Positions 1 through 9,600 of a stretch of 29,370 nt of DNA are shown here, one piece after another. The number at the start of each line of letters is the position of its first letter. Position 1 is the first letter of the stretch. The notes beneath the pieces were generated by a model, which did not search any database, was not told the DNA's origin, and was given only the letters and a program-made list of their open reading frames with translations. The translations under genes were made by a program, and so were the position numbers. Origin of the DNA: Prorocentrum cordatum (lineage: Eukaryota; Sar; Dinophyceae; Prorocentrales; Prorocentraceae); NCBI GenBank assembly GCA_963575745.1, contig CAUYUJ010014177.1, forward strand, positions 226,578-255,947, read 5' to 3'.

Positions 1-1
1 G

Positions 2-292
2 CGCGACGCCAGAGCTCGTGCCCAGGTGGATCTCGGCATCGATTTCCAGAGCAACGACTTCGAGGGCGAGATGGGGGTCTACGACGGCAGCGTTTCAGAG
101 GCGGAGACGACGCCCGCCGCCGCTGAAGAGCTGCGCGATGCAGGACTACCTGAGCCAGATACCCAGATGCGAGGGGGCGCGCTCATGATGCCTCTCACCA
201 TTGCGATGCGCGGGGGCTCGCTTATGATGCCCATGACCAACGCAGCGCGCGGGGGCACGCCAAGGCAGCGCACTGGCCAGCTGATGATCTGA
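2..292 (+). CDS. Hypothetical hydrophilic reading frame, open at the left edge
   Basis: The frame is open from base 2 and ends at a TGA at 290-292, so only its 3' part lies in the window. The product is acidic and polar (DFQSNDFEGEMGVYDGSVSE near the start), then turns into three 13-residue repeats beginning MRGGALMMP, MRGGSLMMP and ARGGTPRQR. I do not recognise a family. The amino-acid make-up is more protein-like than the other frames, which read as Arg/Pro/Ala-rich GC translation. It may be an exon of the same locus as the frames at 331-827 and 838-1530, which lie in different frames. No start codon can be chosen because the upstream part is missing. Coding status is uncertain. Confidence 0.3.
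   Translation, partial: RDARARAQVDLGIDFQSNDFEGEMGVYDGSVSEAETTPAAAEELRDAGLPEPDTQMRGGALMMPLTIAMRGGSLMMPMTNAARGGTPRQRTGQLMI
167..283 (+). repeat. 39-bp tandem repeat, 3 copies
   Basis: The motif CGCGGGGGC recurs at exact 39-bp steps (170, 209, 248). Each copy encodes 13 residues in the frame of the preceding entry. The third copy is the most diverged. A period divisible by three keeps the frame open. Confidence 0.75.
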
Positions 293-330
293 TTGATGAT
301 GGATGGGGTCGTTCCAGTGTTAGTTCGTCC

Positions 331-827
331 ATGGGCCCTCGTGCTCGGCACGCTCGCTCGCGCGCCCCAGTTGGAGCACCGCGCGATCGGGGTGGCCCGC
401 CAGCCTGGCGCCCACCCCCATTGTCCCAGGGGGAACTGGACGACTGGGCGTCAGTTCGGCACGCCGAGGAGGCGGCGCGCCATCGGTACTCCAAGAAGAA
501 CCTCGAGCGCAATGACACTGGCACCATCACATGAGGCCTTGGGGGCGCCGCGCTCGCGACCGCGCAGCGCGGCTGGACGCCCAGCTGGAGCGCGTCGAAC
601 AAAGCGCCGGGCACTGCGTCCGCATTTGTTTCGAGCGCCAGGAGCACCGCCCCAGCGGCCCCATGGACAGGGGCAGCTGGCCCCCTTATTGGGGCCCGAC
701 GCCCTGGGCGCCACGCCGCGGCGATGGCGCCGCGCGAGATGCGTCGGTGACGTCTCAAACATAACGCATGCCACGCGACGTCATCGGCCGCGACAACATC
801 GTTCGATTGGCGTGCCCTTCCATGCGA
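331..827 (+). pseudogene. Broken hydrophilic coding region in shifting frames
   Basis: Three consecutive protein-like stretches lie in different frames or behind stops. Positions 331-534 include LSQGELDDWASVRHAEEAAR and end TGA. Positions 531-764 include LDAQLERVEQSAGHCVRICF and end TAA; this frame starts at an ATG overlapping the previous TGA (ATGA at 531-534). Positions 765-827 continue in that same frame after the TAA, with PRDVIGRDNIVRL, and end TGA. Such hand-over of plausible sequence from frame to frame suggests either a gene broken by indels and a nonsense change, or short unrecognised introns. I see no known domain. The neighbouring frame at 838 continues the hydrophilic character, so these may be parts of one ancestral gene. 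Confidence 0.3.
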
Positions 828-837
828 CCATGAGCTC

Positions 838-1530
838 ATGCAGTTCCATCGGCCTCGGCGCCAGAACGACGAAGATGTTCGCGGAGGCGCTGATGGCGAG
901 CCTCAAGATGAGGGGGAAAAGCGCGCTGAGCCTGCCGCTGCTGCCAAGCCGGTCGCTGCTGCGTCCATGGGGCCACGGGGCTCGTCTAAGAGGGCGGCCA
1001 GCCGTGCGGGCGCAGGTGGGGGCGCACGCTCAAGCTCCGACCTCGCCGAGGCCACGCCTGCGGCTTCTGCGGCCCCCGACGGGGCCCAGCGGGCACTCCG
1101 CGAGCATTCTGGGACAGCCCCGCCGAGCCCCCCGACAAAACCAACGCGGATGTCGAATTTGCTTGGCCGCGCCCGCGACCCCCGATGGGGCCTCGCTGAA
1201 TCGGCGCCAGCGTCGGCGGCGCCCGATGGGGCCCAGCGGAGGCTCCGTAAGCGTTCCAGGACAGCCCCGCAGAGCCTGCAGACAAAACCAACAAGGATGT
1301 CACATGTCTCCGGCCGCGCTCGCGGCCCCCGATGGGGCCTCGCCGAGGCTGCGCCGGCGGCGTCAGCGGCGCCCGATGGGCCCCCGCGGAGGCCCTTAGC
1401 GTTCGACGATAGCCCCGCAGAGCCCCCAGACAACCACGAACATGGATCCCCACGACGGCGCCGACGACGACGCGACGACGACGACGCTTCGCATGCTCGA
1501 CCAGACGTTTTCCACGCGCTCGCTGGATAA
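838..1530 (+). CDS. Hypothetical repeat protein with 49/50-residue repeats
   Basis: This 230-codon frame starts at ATG 838 and ends TAA at 1528-1530. Residues 1-80 are polar and Ala/Gly-rich (QNDEDVRGGADGEPQDEGEK). The middle holds nearly three copies of a unit containing AAPDGAQR, TAPPSPPTKPTRM and GRARDPRWGLAE. The end is charged (RRRRRRRDDDDASHARPD). All frames here are open because the repeat period is 147 or 150 bp, so length alone is no proof of coding. I chose this frame because it is the most hydrophilic and has balanced charge. No family is recognised. It may be the 3' part of the locus that begins before the window. Confidence 0.3.
   Translation: MQFHRPRRQNDEDVRGGADGEPQDEGEKRAEPAAAAKPVAAASMGPRGSSKRAASRAGAGGGARSSSDLAEATPAASAAPDGAQRALREHSGTAPPSPPTKPTRMSNLLGRARDPRWGLAESAPASAAPDGAQRRLRKRSRTAPQSLQTKPTRMSHVSGRARGPRWGLAEAAPAASAAPDGPPRRPLAFDDSPAEPPDNHEHGSPRRRRRRRDDDDASHARPDVFHALAG
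1045..1445 (+). repeat. 147/150-bp tandem repeat, about 2.7 copies
   Basis: The landmark GCSCCCGAYGGGGCCCAGCG ends its GAY at 1080, 1227 and 1377, giving periods of 147 and 150 bp, both divisible by three. The sub-motif ACAGCCCCGC...CAGACAAAACCAAC also recurs in each copy. The third copy is partial and diverged. Confidence 0.8.
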
Positions 1531-2084
1531 CTCGACGCCCCGCCGTTCTTGTCCAGTCTGGTTTTCTCGCGACGATCACTTTCGCGCTGCACGTCGGAAC
1601 GCCCATAGACGAGAAAATATTTTCAAAATGGAAAATTTGGCCTCTTAGTCTTTATTACTGCTTCACATTTTGCGGGCCCAGAAGCCAGCTACTTATCGAG
1701 CACTTCTACCAGATGGCAGCAAGTTCTCCTGCGCGATGGCGCCAGGGCCACTGAGCGCGGAACCCCCTAAACAAGCCCCAGACCCCGCCCCAGGCCCTAA
1801 AGATCACTCCGACCTGCCCCAGGCCAACTCGAGAATTTTCGGATCGTGGGCCCCCCATCCAGCCCTGGATCAGGGAACCCTCAGACCATCGCGCCCGTTG
1901 TAGCATCCGTCGGGCGTCGGGCCTCTTCGGGCCTTACTAGGAACCTTTCGGGCTCTTCTGACGCCGGCGCCCAAAACCGAAAGAGGCCTTCAAGACGCTC
2001 CAGACAGGCTCGCAGGAGGGCCCAGCATGCCCTCGACATGGCCCCAGGGGCGCCCAATCCGTTCAACTTCGACGAGCAGTTCAC
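1531..2084. other. Intergenic stretch without a recognisable gene
   Basis: A short A/T-richer segment at 1610-1665 (AAAATATTTTCAAAATGGAA) is followed by C-rich sequence. The part around 1770-1850 (AAGCCCCAGACCCCGCCCCA, then ACTCCGACCTGCCCCAGG) resembles 3860-3920 and belongs to the same C-rich low-complexity family seen at 3100-4200. No gene is supported. Confidence 0.5.
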
Positions 2085-3075
2085 CCACGGCGTGCGAACT
2101 GCAGGCTCAGCACACCGTGGATGTAATCCACAGGTTCGCGCTAGTCAGCTACGGCGCTGGGAGTAGCGCGCGCGAGCAACGCAGGCAATGGCAGAGGGCT
2201 CTGTCGCTGTTCAGCGAGATGGCGGAGGCGAAGCCGATGCCCAACGTCGTCAGCCACAGCGCTGCGAGCTTGGCTTGCGATAGCTTTAAGGATGCAATCG
2301 TCATTGCGATGCGTGGTTCAAGTCGGGACAGGCTCCATTACAGTCCTGGGATCAACTCCCACTAGCCGCAGTAGGTTTCATGGAGATGGGGGTAGGCGAA
2401 CATCAGCTACAGCGCTATGTAGGACCAGCGCGTGTGAAGACGGCAGAAGCTCGCAGCAGGCTTTGTCGTTGCTCGGCGAGGGGGAGATGCGAATTTGGAG
2501 CCGACACCATCGGCTACAACTTCGGAGTTGGAGCGCGCGAGAAGGCTGGGCGGTTTTACCACATGCTGTCTTGGGGGAGGTGCCTTCGAGAATGTTCGGC
2601 CTGGCTAGGTTGTGCGGTCGGGTCAGGCACTGGAAGCAGGTGCGGACACTGTCCGACGAGGTGCGATCGAAGTACGGCGGGACGATACAAACGGCGCGTT
2701 GGCAGGAATATGGAGGCAGCCAAGGATCGGTTACAGCGCTGGGATCAGCGCGTGCAAGAAGGGCTTGCAGAGGGAGCTGGCTCTGGCGCTGCTGAGCGAA
2801 ATGAGAGCGGCGAAGCTGGAGCCCGAAGTCATCCTGTAATTCTTGCAATTCGCGGCGAAGTGCGTGCGAAAGGGGCAAGCAGCGGCAGCGGGCATTGGCG
2901 CTGATCAGTGAGATTTGGGAGGTAAAGTTCGTGCCCGCCGTCATCAGCTACAGCGCTGGAGTCAGCGAGCGCGCGACAGGCGAGCAGTGGCAGCGGGCCT
3001 TGGCGCTGCTGAGCGAGATGCGGGAAGCGAAGCTGGAGCCCAACGTCTTCAGTATTACAATTCTGGCCGAAACGT
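2085..3075 (+). pseudogene. Degenerate pentatricopeptide repeat (PPR) gene remnant
   Basis: At least seven or eight decayed units of about 105 bp (35 codons) can be read. The clearest encode VSYGAGSSAREQRRQWQRAL (about 2139), YSAGISACKKGLQRELALAL (about 2730) and ISYSAGVSERATGEQWQRAL (about 2940), each followed by LLSEM...AKLEPNV. PPR proteins bind organellar RNA one base per repeat, and this wording is typical of dinoflagellate PPR copies. The units lie in different frames. Stops fall at 2363-2365, 2837-2839 and 2902-2904, and several units (2330, 2400, 2509) are readable only as DNA similarity. There is no organellar targeting sequence or complete frame. I infer a dead copy or a dispersed PPR-derived fragment, not a working gene. 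Confidence 0.75.
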
Positions 3076-3099
3076 GTGCGAACCTATTTTTTCGTCGAA

Positions 3100-4200
3100 A
3101 GCCCGCCCTGGGGAGCCCCGAGAGCCCGCGGGGCGCGCGGAAGACGCCGCCCAGAACACCACAAACACGCCCCAGGGTGCCTCCAGGACGCTCCCCGACG
3201 GCTCCAGAAAAGGCCCCTGGGCCGCTCGCCGACGGCTCCTGAGCCCCCTGCGCGGCTCCCGGGCCACCGGAGCGGCCCAAGACGGCCTCCCAGAGACCCT
3301 GAACGCTCTCCGACGGCCGCAGAAGGCCCCCTGGGCCCTGGGCCGCTTGCCGACGACACCACGACCCCCAAATCGCCCCCAGACGGCTCCCCGCAAGCCC
3401 CAAACCAAGCCCTATACCCCACACCGAGCCCCCGACACCTCCAGAAGGCTCCACGGCCGCTCGCCGACGGCCCCCCCGCACCCAGCACGGCCCAATACGG
3501 CCTCCCAGAAAACCTTCAGCACGCTCCACGGCTCCAGAAGGCCCTTGGGCCGCTCGCCGACGGCTCCACGACACCCACACCGCCCCGAGACGGCTTCCCG
3601 CAAGCCCCAAACCAAGCCCCATCCCCACACCGAGCCCTCTCGCCCCCGGCTTCCCAGATGGCCTCCAGGAACCCCCCCAATATGGCTCCAGAAGGACCTT
3701 CCCATGACGCCGGAAGTTGCTCAACCCCGTCCGAGGCCTTGGACCACTTTGAGTTTCCCCTGACCCTCTCGGGAGCTTCCTGTCGACCCCAGCCGCGGCT
3801 GCGGCATGCTCTCTCGGTCTCCGATACTTGTTACCCAGCCCTCGCAGTACTGCGCTCGCAAGCCCCAGACCAAGCCCCATACCCCACCCCGAGCCCTAGG
3901 CACTCTGACCTATTCCAGATCTTCCCAACCGCTTCGTGTCGCTCCACAGCCGCACCACGCTCCACACCCTACCCTGGCGGCCAGACCATTCCGACCACTA
4001 ACCTGCCACACACACACACACACACACACACACCACCCCGAGCCCAGCACCACTCCGAGCTGCCTCAGGACCCTCTCAAGCGCCTCCCGTCGTACCCCAG
4101 GCCCACCACGCCCCAAACCCCAGCCCGGACCCTGGACCACTTTGAGTTCCACCTGACCTTCTCGAGGGCCTCACATTCGTGTTCCGGACCTCTAAGCCCT
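3100..4200. repeat. C-rich degenerate tandem repeats
   Basis: The motif GCCGCTCGCCGACGGCTCC recurs at 3221, 3342 (as GCCGCTTGCCGACGACACC), 3456 and 3549, with spacings of 121, 114 and 93 bp. Between copies lie CAAGCCCCAAACCAAGCCC-like stretches. Long frames exist on both strands (3076-4212 plus; 2948-3880 minus) but read as Pro/Ser or Gly/Arg low complexity, with no domain. I treat the region as non-coding repeat DNA. Confidence 0.65.
4007..4032. repeat. (CA)13 microsatellite
   Basis: There are thirteen uninterrupted CA dinucleotides inside the C-rich repeat region. Confidence 0.95.
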
Positions 4201-4234
4201 CAGAGTTCTTGAAGTCCCACAGCTTCGCGAAGCT

Positions 4235-4395
4235 GCTCAGGTTCAGCGAGCTGTTCTGCACACCGTGGATTTCACCCACGGGTTCGCACTAGTCGGCGAC
4301 AGCGCCGGGATCAGCGCGTGCGAGAAGAGCGAGCAGTGGCAGCGCGCTTTGGCGCTGCTGTGCGAGATGTGGGAGACGCATCAGTCACGTGAATT
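4235..4395 (+). pseudogene. PPR fragment with shared flank
   Basis: Positions 4301-4393 read SAGISACEKSEQWQRALALL then CEMWE, one PPR unit in a single frame. The preceding bases (GCACACCGTGGATTTCACCC, then GGGTTCGCACTAGTCGG) match 2108-2150, which also leads into a PPR unit. So this is a second, shorter copy of the same duplicated piece as the 2085 remnant, cut off after one unit. Confidence 0.75.
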
Positions 4396-4650
4396 CGCGG
4401 TGTTGAAATCCCAGGCGGGATGTTCTGGCACGATGTAGGAAAATGTAGGATTGTCAGGACGCAGTACTCACATTGTTTCGCGGTGTTGAAGTCCCAGGAA
4501 GGACGTTTTGGCACGACTGGGAGGTTCCAGACGGTTGCCTTGCAACGGGGCTCTTGCCGCAATGAAATTGAATTCTAGTATGAACCTATGAAGAGGAATA
4601 TGGAGGGAGGGTTTACTGCAATGTCGTTGATGCGTCTTTGGTTTACACTG
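4388..4650. repeat. Dispersed repeat 'GCGGTGTTGAAATCCCAGG', copy 1
   Basis: Two internal sub-units (TTCGCGGTGTTGAARTCCCA at about 4393 and 4474, each followed by a TTYTGGCACGA block) are followed by CCTATGAAGAGGAA and GTCTTTGGTTTACACT near 4640. The same order of blocks recurs at 5584-5880. Immediately downstream is a polypyrimidine tract, as in copy 2. Confidence 0.8.
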
Positions 4651-4655
4651 GTGTT

Positions 4656-4893
4656 CCTCCCTCCTCATCCTTCCATTTCTCCTCTCTCTCCTCCCTCACC
4701 TCCGTTCCCCTCCTGCCCCATGCGTTCCCCCTGCCATCCCCCTCCCGCCCCTCCTTCCTGCCTCCCCCTCTTCCTCCCCCCCCCCTCCCCCCCTTTCGCT
4801 CTTCACCTCCCCCGCCTCTTTCTCCAGATCCCCCCCCTCGTTCTGCCCAGGGGCACCCTGTGTGTCTTCCCCTCCCCCGCCCCCTCCCAACAG
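4656..4893. repeat. Polypyrimidine tract ending in CAG
   Basis: About 240 bases are almost pure C/T and end in CCCTCCCAACAG. It directly precedes the candidate exon at 4894 and would suit a plus-strand 3' splice site. Confidence 0.8.
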
Positions 4894-4966
4894 GTCGGCG
4901 ACGTGTACCTGCCGATACTCATCGACGGCCAGCCGGTGCTGACGCTGCTGCAGGCGGGGCGGCCAG
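4894..4966 (+). CDS. Candidate internal exon between pyrimidine tracts
   Basis: These 73 bases break the surrounding C/T sequence with normal codon-like composition. They read VGDVYLPILIDGQPV then LTLLQAGRP, plus one base. They are bounded by CAACAG|GTCGG on the left and GGCCAG|GTGCTG on the right, which fit AG acceptor and GT donor signals with the duplicated G seen at many dinoflagellate introns. No stop interrupts this frame. I do not recognise the protein family, and no partner exon could be identified with confidence. It may be one exon of a host gene, or an exon captured with the repeat. Confidence 0.4.
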
Positions 4967-4977
4967 GTGCTGCCTGG

Positions 4978-5110
4978 TGCTCGCCCTCTTGTGCTCATCC
5001 ATCCGGCTCCTCATTCTCCTTCCGCCTCCTCTTCCTTCCACCTAGTGGCGCCCTCGCCCTCCTCCTTCTCTCGCCCTCCTCCTTCTCCGCTTCTTTTCCT
5101 TGTGGCTAGT
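4978..5110. repeat. Second pyrimidine-rich tract
   Basis: The C/T-rich sequence contains two copies of TCGCCCTCCTCCTTCTC around 5050-5090. It would be the intron that follows the candidate exon. Confidence 0.6.
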
Positions 5111-5216
5111 TCCCCCCTGTCGCACCCCGAGGCCAGTCGGAAGGGCGGGCCAGGCGTTTCGCTTGAGACTCCCTCACCATGTGTGATCCCGAAGCTTAGA
5201 CATGGGCAGCAGATTC

Positions 5217-5580
5217 ACGGATTGAGGGCAGGTCGCTTTCAAACATGGTTCTCGCCATAGCGCCGCGCACATTCGTCTTACAAGACGTGCAAGAGCTTCA
5301 CACGGATTGAGGGTTGAGGGCAGGTCGTTATCAAAATGCAATTCTCGCTTCAGCGCCGCGCACATGTGTTTTACGCGTTGCAAGAGTTCCACGGATTGAG
5401 GGCGGGCCGATTTCAAAATGTAATTATCGCTTTCGCGCCGCGCACACTCGTTTTAAAACAGTGCAAGAGCTTCACGGATGGAGGGCGTTGTTTGTGTGTC
5501 AAACTGTATTTCCATTCTTAGCGCCTTAGCGCCGCGCACATTCTCTCGAAACAATTGCAAGAGTTTCGCGGGTTCTCAAC
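5217..5580. repeat. Tandem repeat of about 85 bp, 4 copies
   Basis: Units start ACGGATTGAGGG at about 5217, 5302 and 5391, and ACGGATGGAGGG at 5474 (steps of 85, 89 and 83). Each contains AGCGCCGCGCACATTCG or a close variant, then TGCAAGAG(C/T)TTC. Copies differ by substitutions and small indels. The period is not divisible by three and no gene is seen. Confidence 0.85.
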
Positions 5581-5583
5581 GTT

Positions 5584-5880
5584 AACATACCAGAAGCGGC
5601 GTTTTGGAACGATCAGGGCTGTCAGAGCGCAATAGTTATGTTGATTCGCGGTGTCGAAATCCCAGGAATGGCTTTCTGGCACGGTTCTGGATAATCACGA
5701 CGCAACAGTCAGGTTGATTCGTGGCGTTGGTTGGAGTCCCGAGAATCGTGTTTTGGCGCGCTCTCCCAACGGGATACTTCCCTCAGTGGAAGTGAATCCC
5801 TGTATGAGGCCCATGAAGAGGAAGCTTGGGGGGAGCGTGTAGTCCGACATCGATGATGAGTCTTGGATTTACACTTTCTC
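5584..5880. repeat. Dispersed repeat 'GCGGTGTTGAAATCCCAGG', copy 2
   Basis: The blocks are TTCGCGGTGTCGAAATCCCA (5645), TTCGTGGCGTTGG (5717), GCCCATGAAGAGGAAG (5810) and GTCTTGGATTTACACT (5859), in the same order as 4388-4650. A polypyrimidine tract again follows immediately. The two copies bracket the 85-bp array. Confidence 0.8.
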
Positions 5881-6056
5881 CTCACCTTCCTCCTCCCACC
5901 TTCCTCTTCTCCTCCTCCTCCTCCTCCTCCTCCTACTCCTCCTCATCCTCCTCCTCCTCCTCATTCTACCTCCTCCTCTTCACCTCTTTCTCCTCCTTCC
6001 ACCTTCTCCTCCTCCTCCTCCTCCTCCTCCTCCTCCTCCTCCTCCTCCTCCTCCGC
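5875..6056. repeat. (CTC)n polypyrimidine tract
   Basis: This is an almost pure C/T run with uninterrupted CTC triplets at its right end. A (GGA)n run lies at 6179-6206, so the two could pair into a long imperfect hairpin. Confidence 0.9.
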
Positions 6057-6658
6057 GGAAAAGGGGGGCGAGGCGAGGTCCGAAGCACCCCGGGAGCAAC
6101 TGGGCCCTTGGGGGGACGGCCAGCGGCGGCTCCCGGGCGCCAGAAACCACGACACCGCGGCAGGTTGCACGGGCAAACGAAGGAGGAGGAGGAGGAGGAG
6201 GAGGGAAGAGGGGGGCTGCGCGCTGTATGCAGGGGCGGCCGGCCGGCAGGGAAGGAGGGCAGCGGGGAAGGGGGAAGGGAGGGGGAGGATGGCGGGAGGC
6301 GGGGGGCGGGGGCGCCGCCGAGGCACTGGCGTGGGTCGGCGTCGTGTCGGCCTGGAGGCGTCGCCGCCGTGTCGGGGGCGTCGTCGGCGCGGGCCGTCCC
6401 CGTCGTCACGCTGAGGGCGCCGGCGCGGGGCGGCGGGGGCGGGGGCGTCGTCGTCGAGCTGGTCGCCGAACTGGCGGCGGTGCGGCGGCCGCGGTGGTCG
6501 GCGCGGGCGCCGAGGTCGCGGCGGTCGTGCTGGTTGTCCTGGCGCCTGCGACGGAGACCGTTCGACAATCAGGTGGTTGTCGTGGTGGCCGTGGTGGCCG
6601 TATTTTGGTGGTCAGGGCAGTAGGCTGGCCGCAGTAGGAGCAATCGTGGCCCGGGCGT
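6057..6658. other. Very GC-rich spacer with (GGA)n and GTGGTGGCC duplication
   Basis: It holds a (GGA)n run (6179-6206), G-rich blocks and a direct GTGGTGGCC duplication near 6582-6599. Splice-like AAAAG (6062) and GGCAG|GT (about 6163) could mark an exon, but the reading is low-complexity and I do not call it. It lies 3' of the minus-strand retroelement and may include its 3' untranslated region. Confidence 0.45.
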
Positions 6659-9600
6659 TCACTGCCCAAGCGCACTCAGAAGCATCTCGGCGTTCCCCGT
6701 GTGCAGCGTCACGGAGATCTCCCGCCAGAGACTGCTCAAGAGCTCCGAGCGCTCCTCGTCCCCGAGACCGCCGCCGTAGCTCCGCACGAAGGCGGCGGCC
6801 TCTTCTGAGGGCCGCCCCCCGGCCTCGAAGACCATGGGGACGAGCTCCAAGCCGGGCCTCGGGGGGTACCGAGCTCGCTTATCCTCGACCATCTGGGCCG
6901 CCGCGAGGCCACACCTCCGGGACCGGGCCTGCCTGCGCGGGGCATAGGTGGAGTATGCGCAGGTCACGGCCCAATCCACGTGGATGTGGTGCCCGGTGTT
7001 TTGGTCGATGGTGACGACGTCGAGGACAGCCTCCTGGACGCGTCCGTCAGGGAGGCGCCGGTCCCACGCGGGGATCCGCTGCTCTGTTGGGGCCGCGTGG
7101 CCAGTGAGCTCGGCGTGGCGCTTGGCGTGCATGTCCCGGAGGCGGTTATGTCTCCCAGTCCGGGAGCCCCCAACCTCGCACGCCCTGGCGTGCCAACCCT
7201 TCCTGTCGAGTAGCTCGTTGCACCGCTGCCCGGTGCTCTTGCACTTGTGTTGGCACCGAGCCCCCTCTGGGCAGACGGGCATGTCGAGCCGCATCTTCAA
7301 GTTCACGAGGAAATGCTTGTCCGGCTGCGCAGCGTCCCCAGCGCCCCGGGGCAACAGGAACGAGCCCGCCCCGGTGCCGCCGTTCGACAACAGAGAGAGG
7401 CGGCCGTCCTCGTCCAGCAGCGTATCCAGGAGCCGCTTCTTGTTGGCCTCCGAGGCAGCTTTGCCCCAGCGCCCCTGGCGTTTGTGGTGCGGCTCCCGCA
7501 AGTAGTCCAGCAAGTTCAGCGGCTCGTCCCCCAAGGCCCCAGCTTCCCGGAGCGCCCTTTCCGCCTGGGACAGCGCCGTGAGGGTGCGCGGACAGCGGGC
7601 GTCGAGTTCCTCCCTGGTGCTGATCCCTAAGCAGGCGGCCACGTCGTGGAGGCAGAGGGCCCAGCTTGCGGCGTAGGCGGCCGGAGCTGTCTGGGAAGCG
7701 GAAGGGAATGCGCATCCCCCGTCCGGGAGGCGGAGCGTGGCCCGGAGGCGCTGCGCGTCATTGAGGGGATCCTGGAGGAGGTGCTCAAGCGCCGCGAACA
7801 GCACGTTGTCGAGCTCCCCGACCCATCCGGTCTGCAGATTCGCCCGGAGGTGGTGTGTGACGCATCCCTGGCCGTACGTGCGCAGCAGCGTGTAGAACGT
7901 CTCGGCCGTCAAACCAGCGGCTCGCAGCTCCTGGAGCCGAGCGGTAAATTCCCGAGCCCGGCTCACAGCGGCGGCGCCGTCTGCCCCAGCGTGCACCAGA
8001 ACCCTGTCTTCTTGTTGCTCCAGCCAGGGCGCGGCATTCCCGAGGCACTGCAAGTTCGCAGCGCGGTGGGCACTGATGCCAGGCGGGAGGGGGGCTTGTG
8101 GGTCCGCCGTCCAGGCCTGCGTCTTTGCGGGGTTGACGGTGAGGCCGAGGCGCGCGAGCTCCTCAGGAACCAGCTGGGCTGCCGCAGTGGCGTGTTCTGG
8201 CGGAGAAAATACCATGATGTCGTCCAAGTAGGAAAACACCCTGCACTGAGGAGACAGCTGTCGAAGCCTCACATTGATCGCGCCAAGAGCCCCTGCCACG
8301 GTGATCGCGAAGAGAGCCGGCGACAGCGGGCACCCCTGGTCGACTCCGCTAGTGGCCCGCACGGGCGCAGCAGAGTTGTTGTTGTCCCAGAACAGATGCG
8401 TGGTCTCGCCGCCGAGCCAGCTGTGCGCGGCCTTGAGCAGCACGGGCGCCCTGGCACGCAGGCCGTTGAGGATGTGCTGCCTGGGGAGGCTGTTGTACGC
8501 GTTAGTGCAGTCGAAGGCAAGAACGACGGCCCGTGGGTCCGCCTCCGTCAGCGCCGAGATGCACTTGTGCATCACCTCGCACCCTCCAGGTTTGCCAACA
8601 GCATACTGGTGCGGCCCACACGCGCTCTTTATGTCATCTGAGAAGACGTCGCAGGCAGCCTTGGCTGCGAGGCGGCGCAGCACGCTCCCACACGCAATGG
8701 GTCGGACTCCCCCGTTGCGCTTGCGGAGAGCCACCAGCCGCGTGCCGAGGTTCGCCCGCATGGCCTGCGGGGACAGCAGGCCGTACAGAAAGAGGACCGT
8801 TACTTTAGCGACGGCGTCGAGTGCTTCCGAGTCCTTCAGGAGAGTGCGCCAGTGTTCGAAGCGCCCCCCGTTGGGCCCAGGTCCAGACATCCGCGGGCTG
8901 CGGGCGAGGTGGCGCTTAACTGCCGTGACCAGGTCGTCGTTGGTGTCCGCGCCCGGGAGCGCGAGGTCGGCAGCTGCTGGCGGGGCCGCTCCTGCGGGGA
9001 AGAGCGCCTGCAGGTCGGCGAGAACATCTTCGCCCGTGGCCACAGTGGCCGGCCGGAAACCACGAGTCATGGCCTTGCTGACCAGGCCTTCGCCGGCGAG
9101 AGCTTCCACTGCTCTGGCGACTTTCGCGGGCGAGTCAGCGCGCCGAGCTCGCGCCGGTCCGGCTCCCGCCTCGGTGTGCGCCTCTCTCCAGAGCGCCCCC
9201 CAATCTCCAGCTTCCGCGAGCCGCAGGCGCCTCGTGAAGATCGCGGCCCGGCCGCCGCTGTTCTTCCCAGCCTTCCTCCCCCCTCTGGACTTGCCGGGCT
9301 TGAAGAACAGGACCCTGTCGAAGAAGGTGAAAAGTTTCTCGGCCCGCTGGAGGGTAGTCGCGTCCCCGCTTTCGGCTGCCTGCAAGAGTCGTTGCGCGAC
9401 GTGCCCTCGGAGCTGCGCAAACGCACTGCCCACCGCGTCCGGGACATGTAGCTCAGTAGCCACGTGGCGTCGGAGTTCTTCGTACTCGACGTTGTCCCAC
9501 CACGCTAGGTTCCTCGGCTGCTGCACGCCCTCCCCGGGTTCCTCTGGCAAGTCGTCGGGCCTCCCGTCGTCTGCACCAAGGAGGGGAGCGCCGCGGGCGG

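Noticed and set aside
3076-4212. 378-codon Pro/Arg-rich frame
   Set aside because: C-rich degenerate repeat DNA with open frames on both strands; no recognisable domain.
6406-6675. Minus-strand frame overlapping the retroelement stop, with CSYCGQ
   Set aside because: Only one Cys pair, then low-complexity Thr/Pro/Arg; probably chance in GC-rich 3' sequence.
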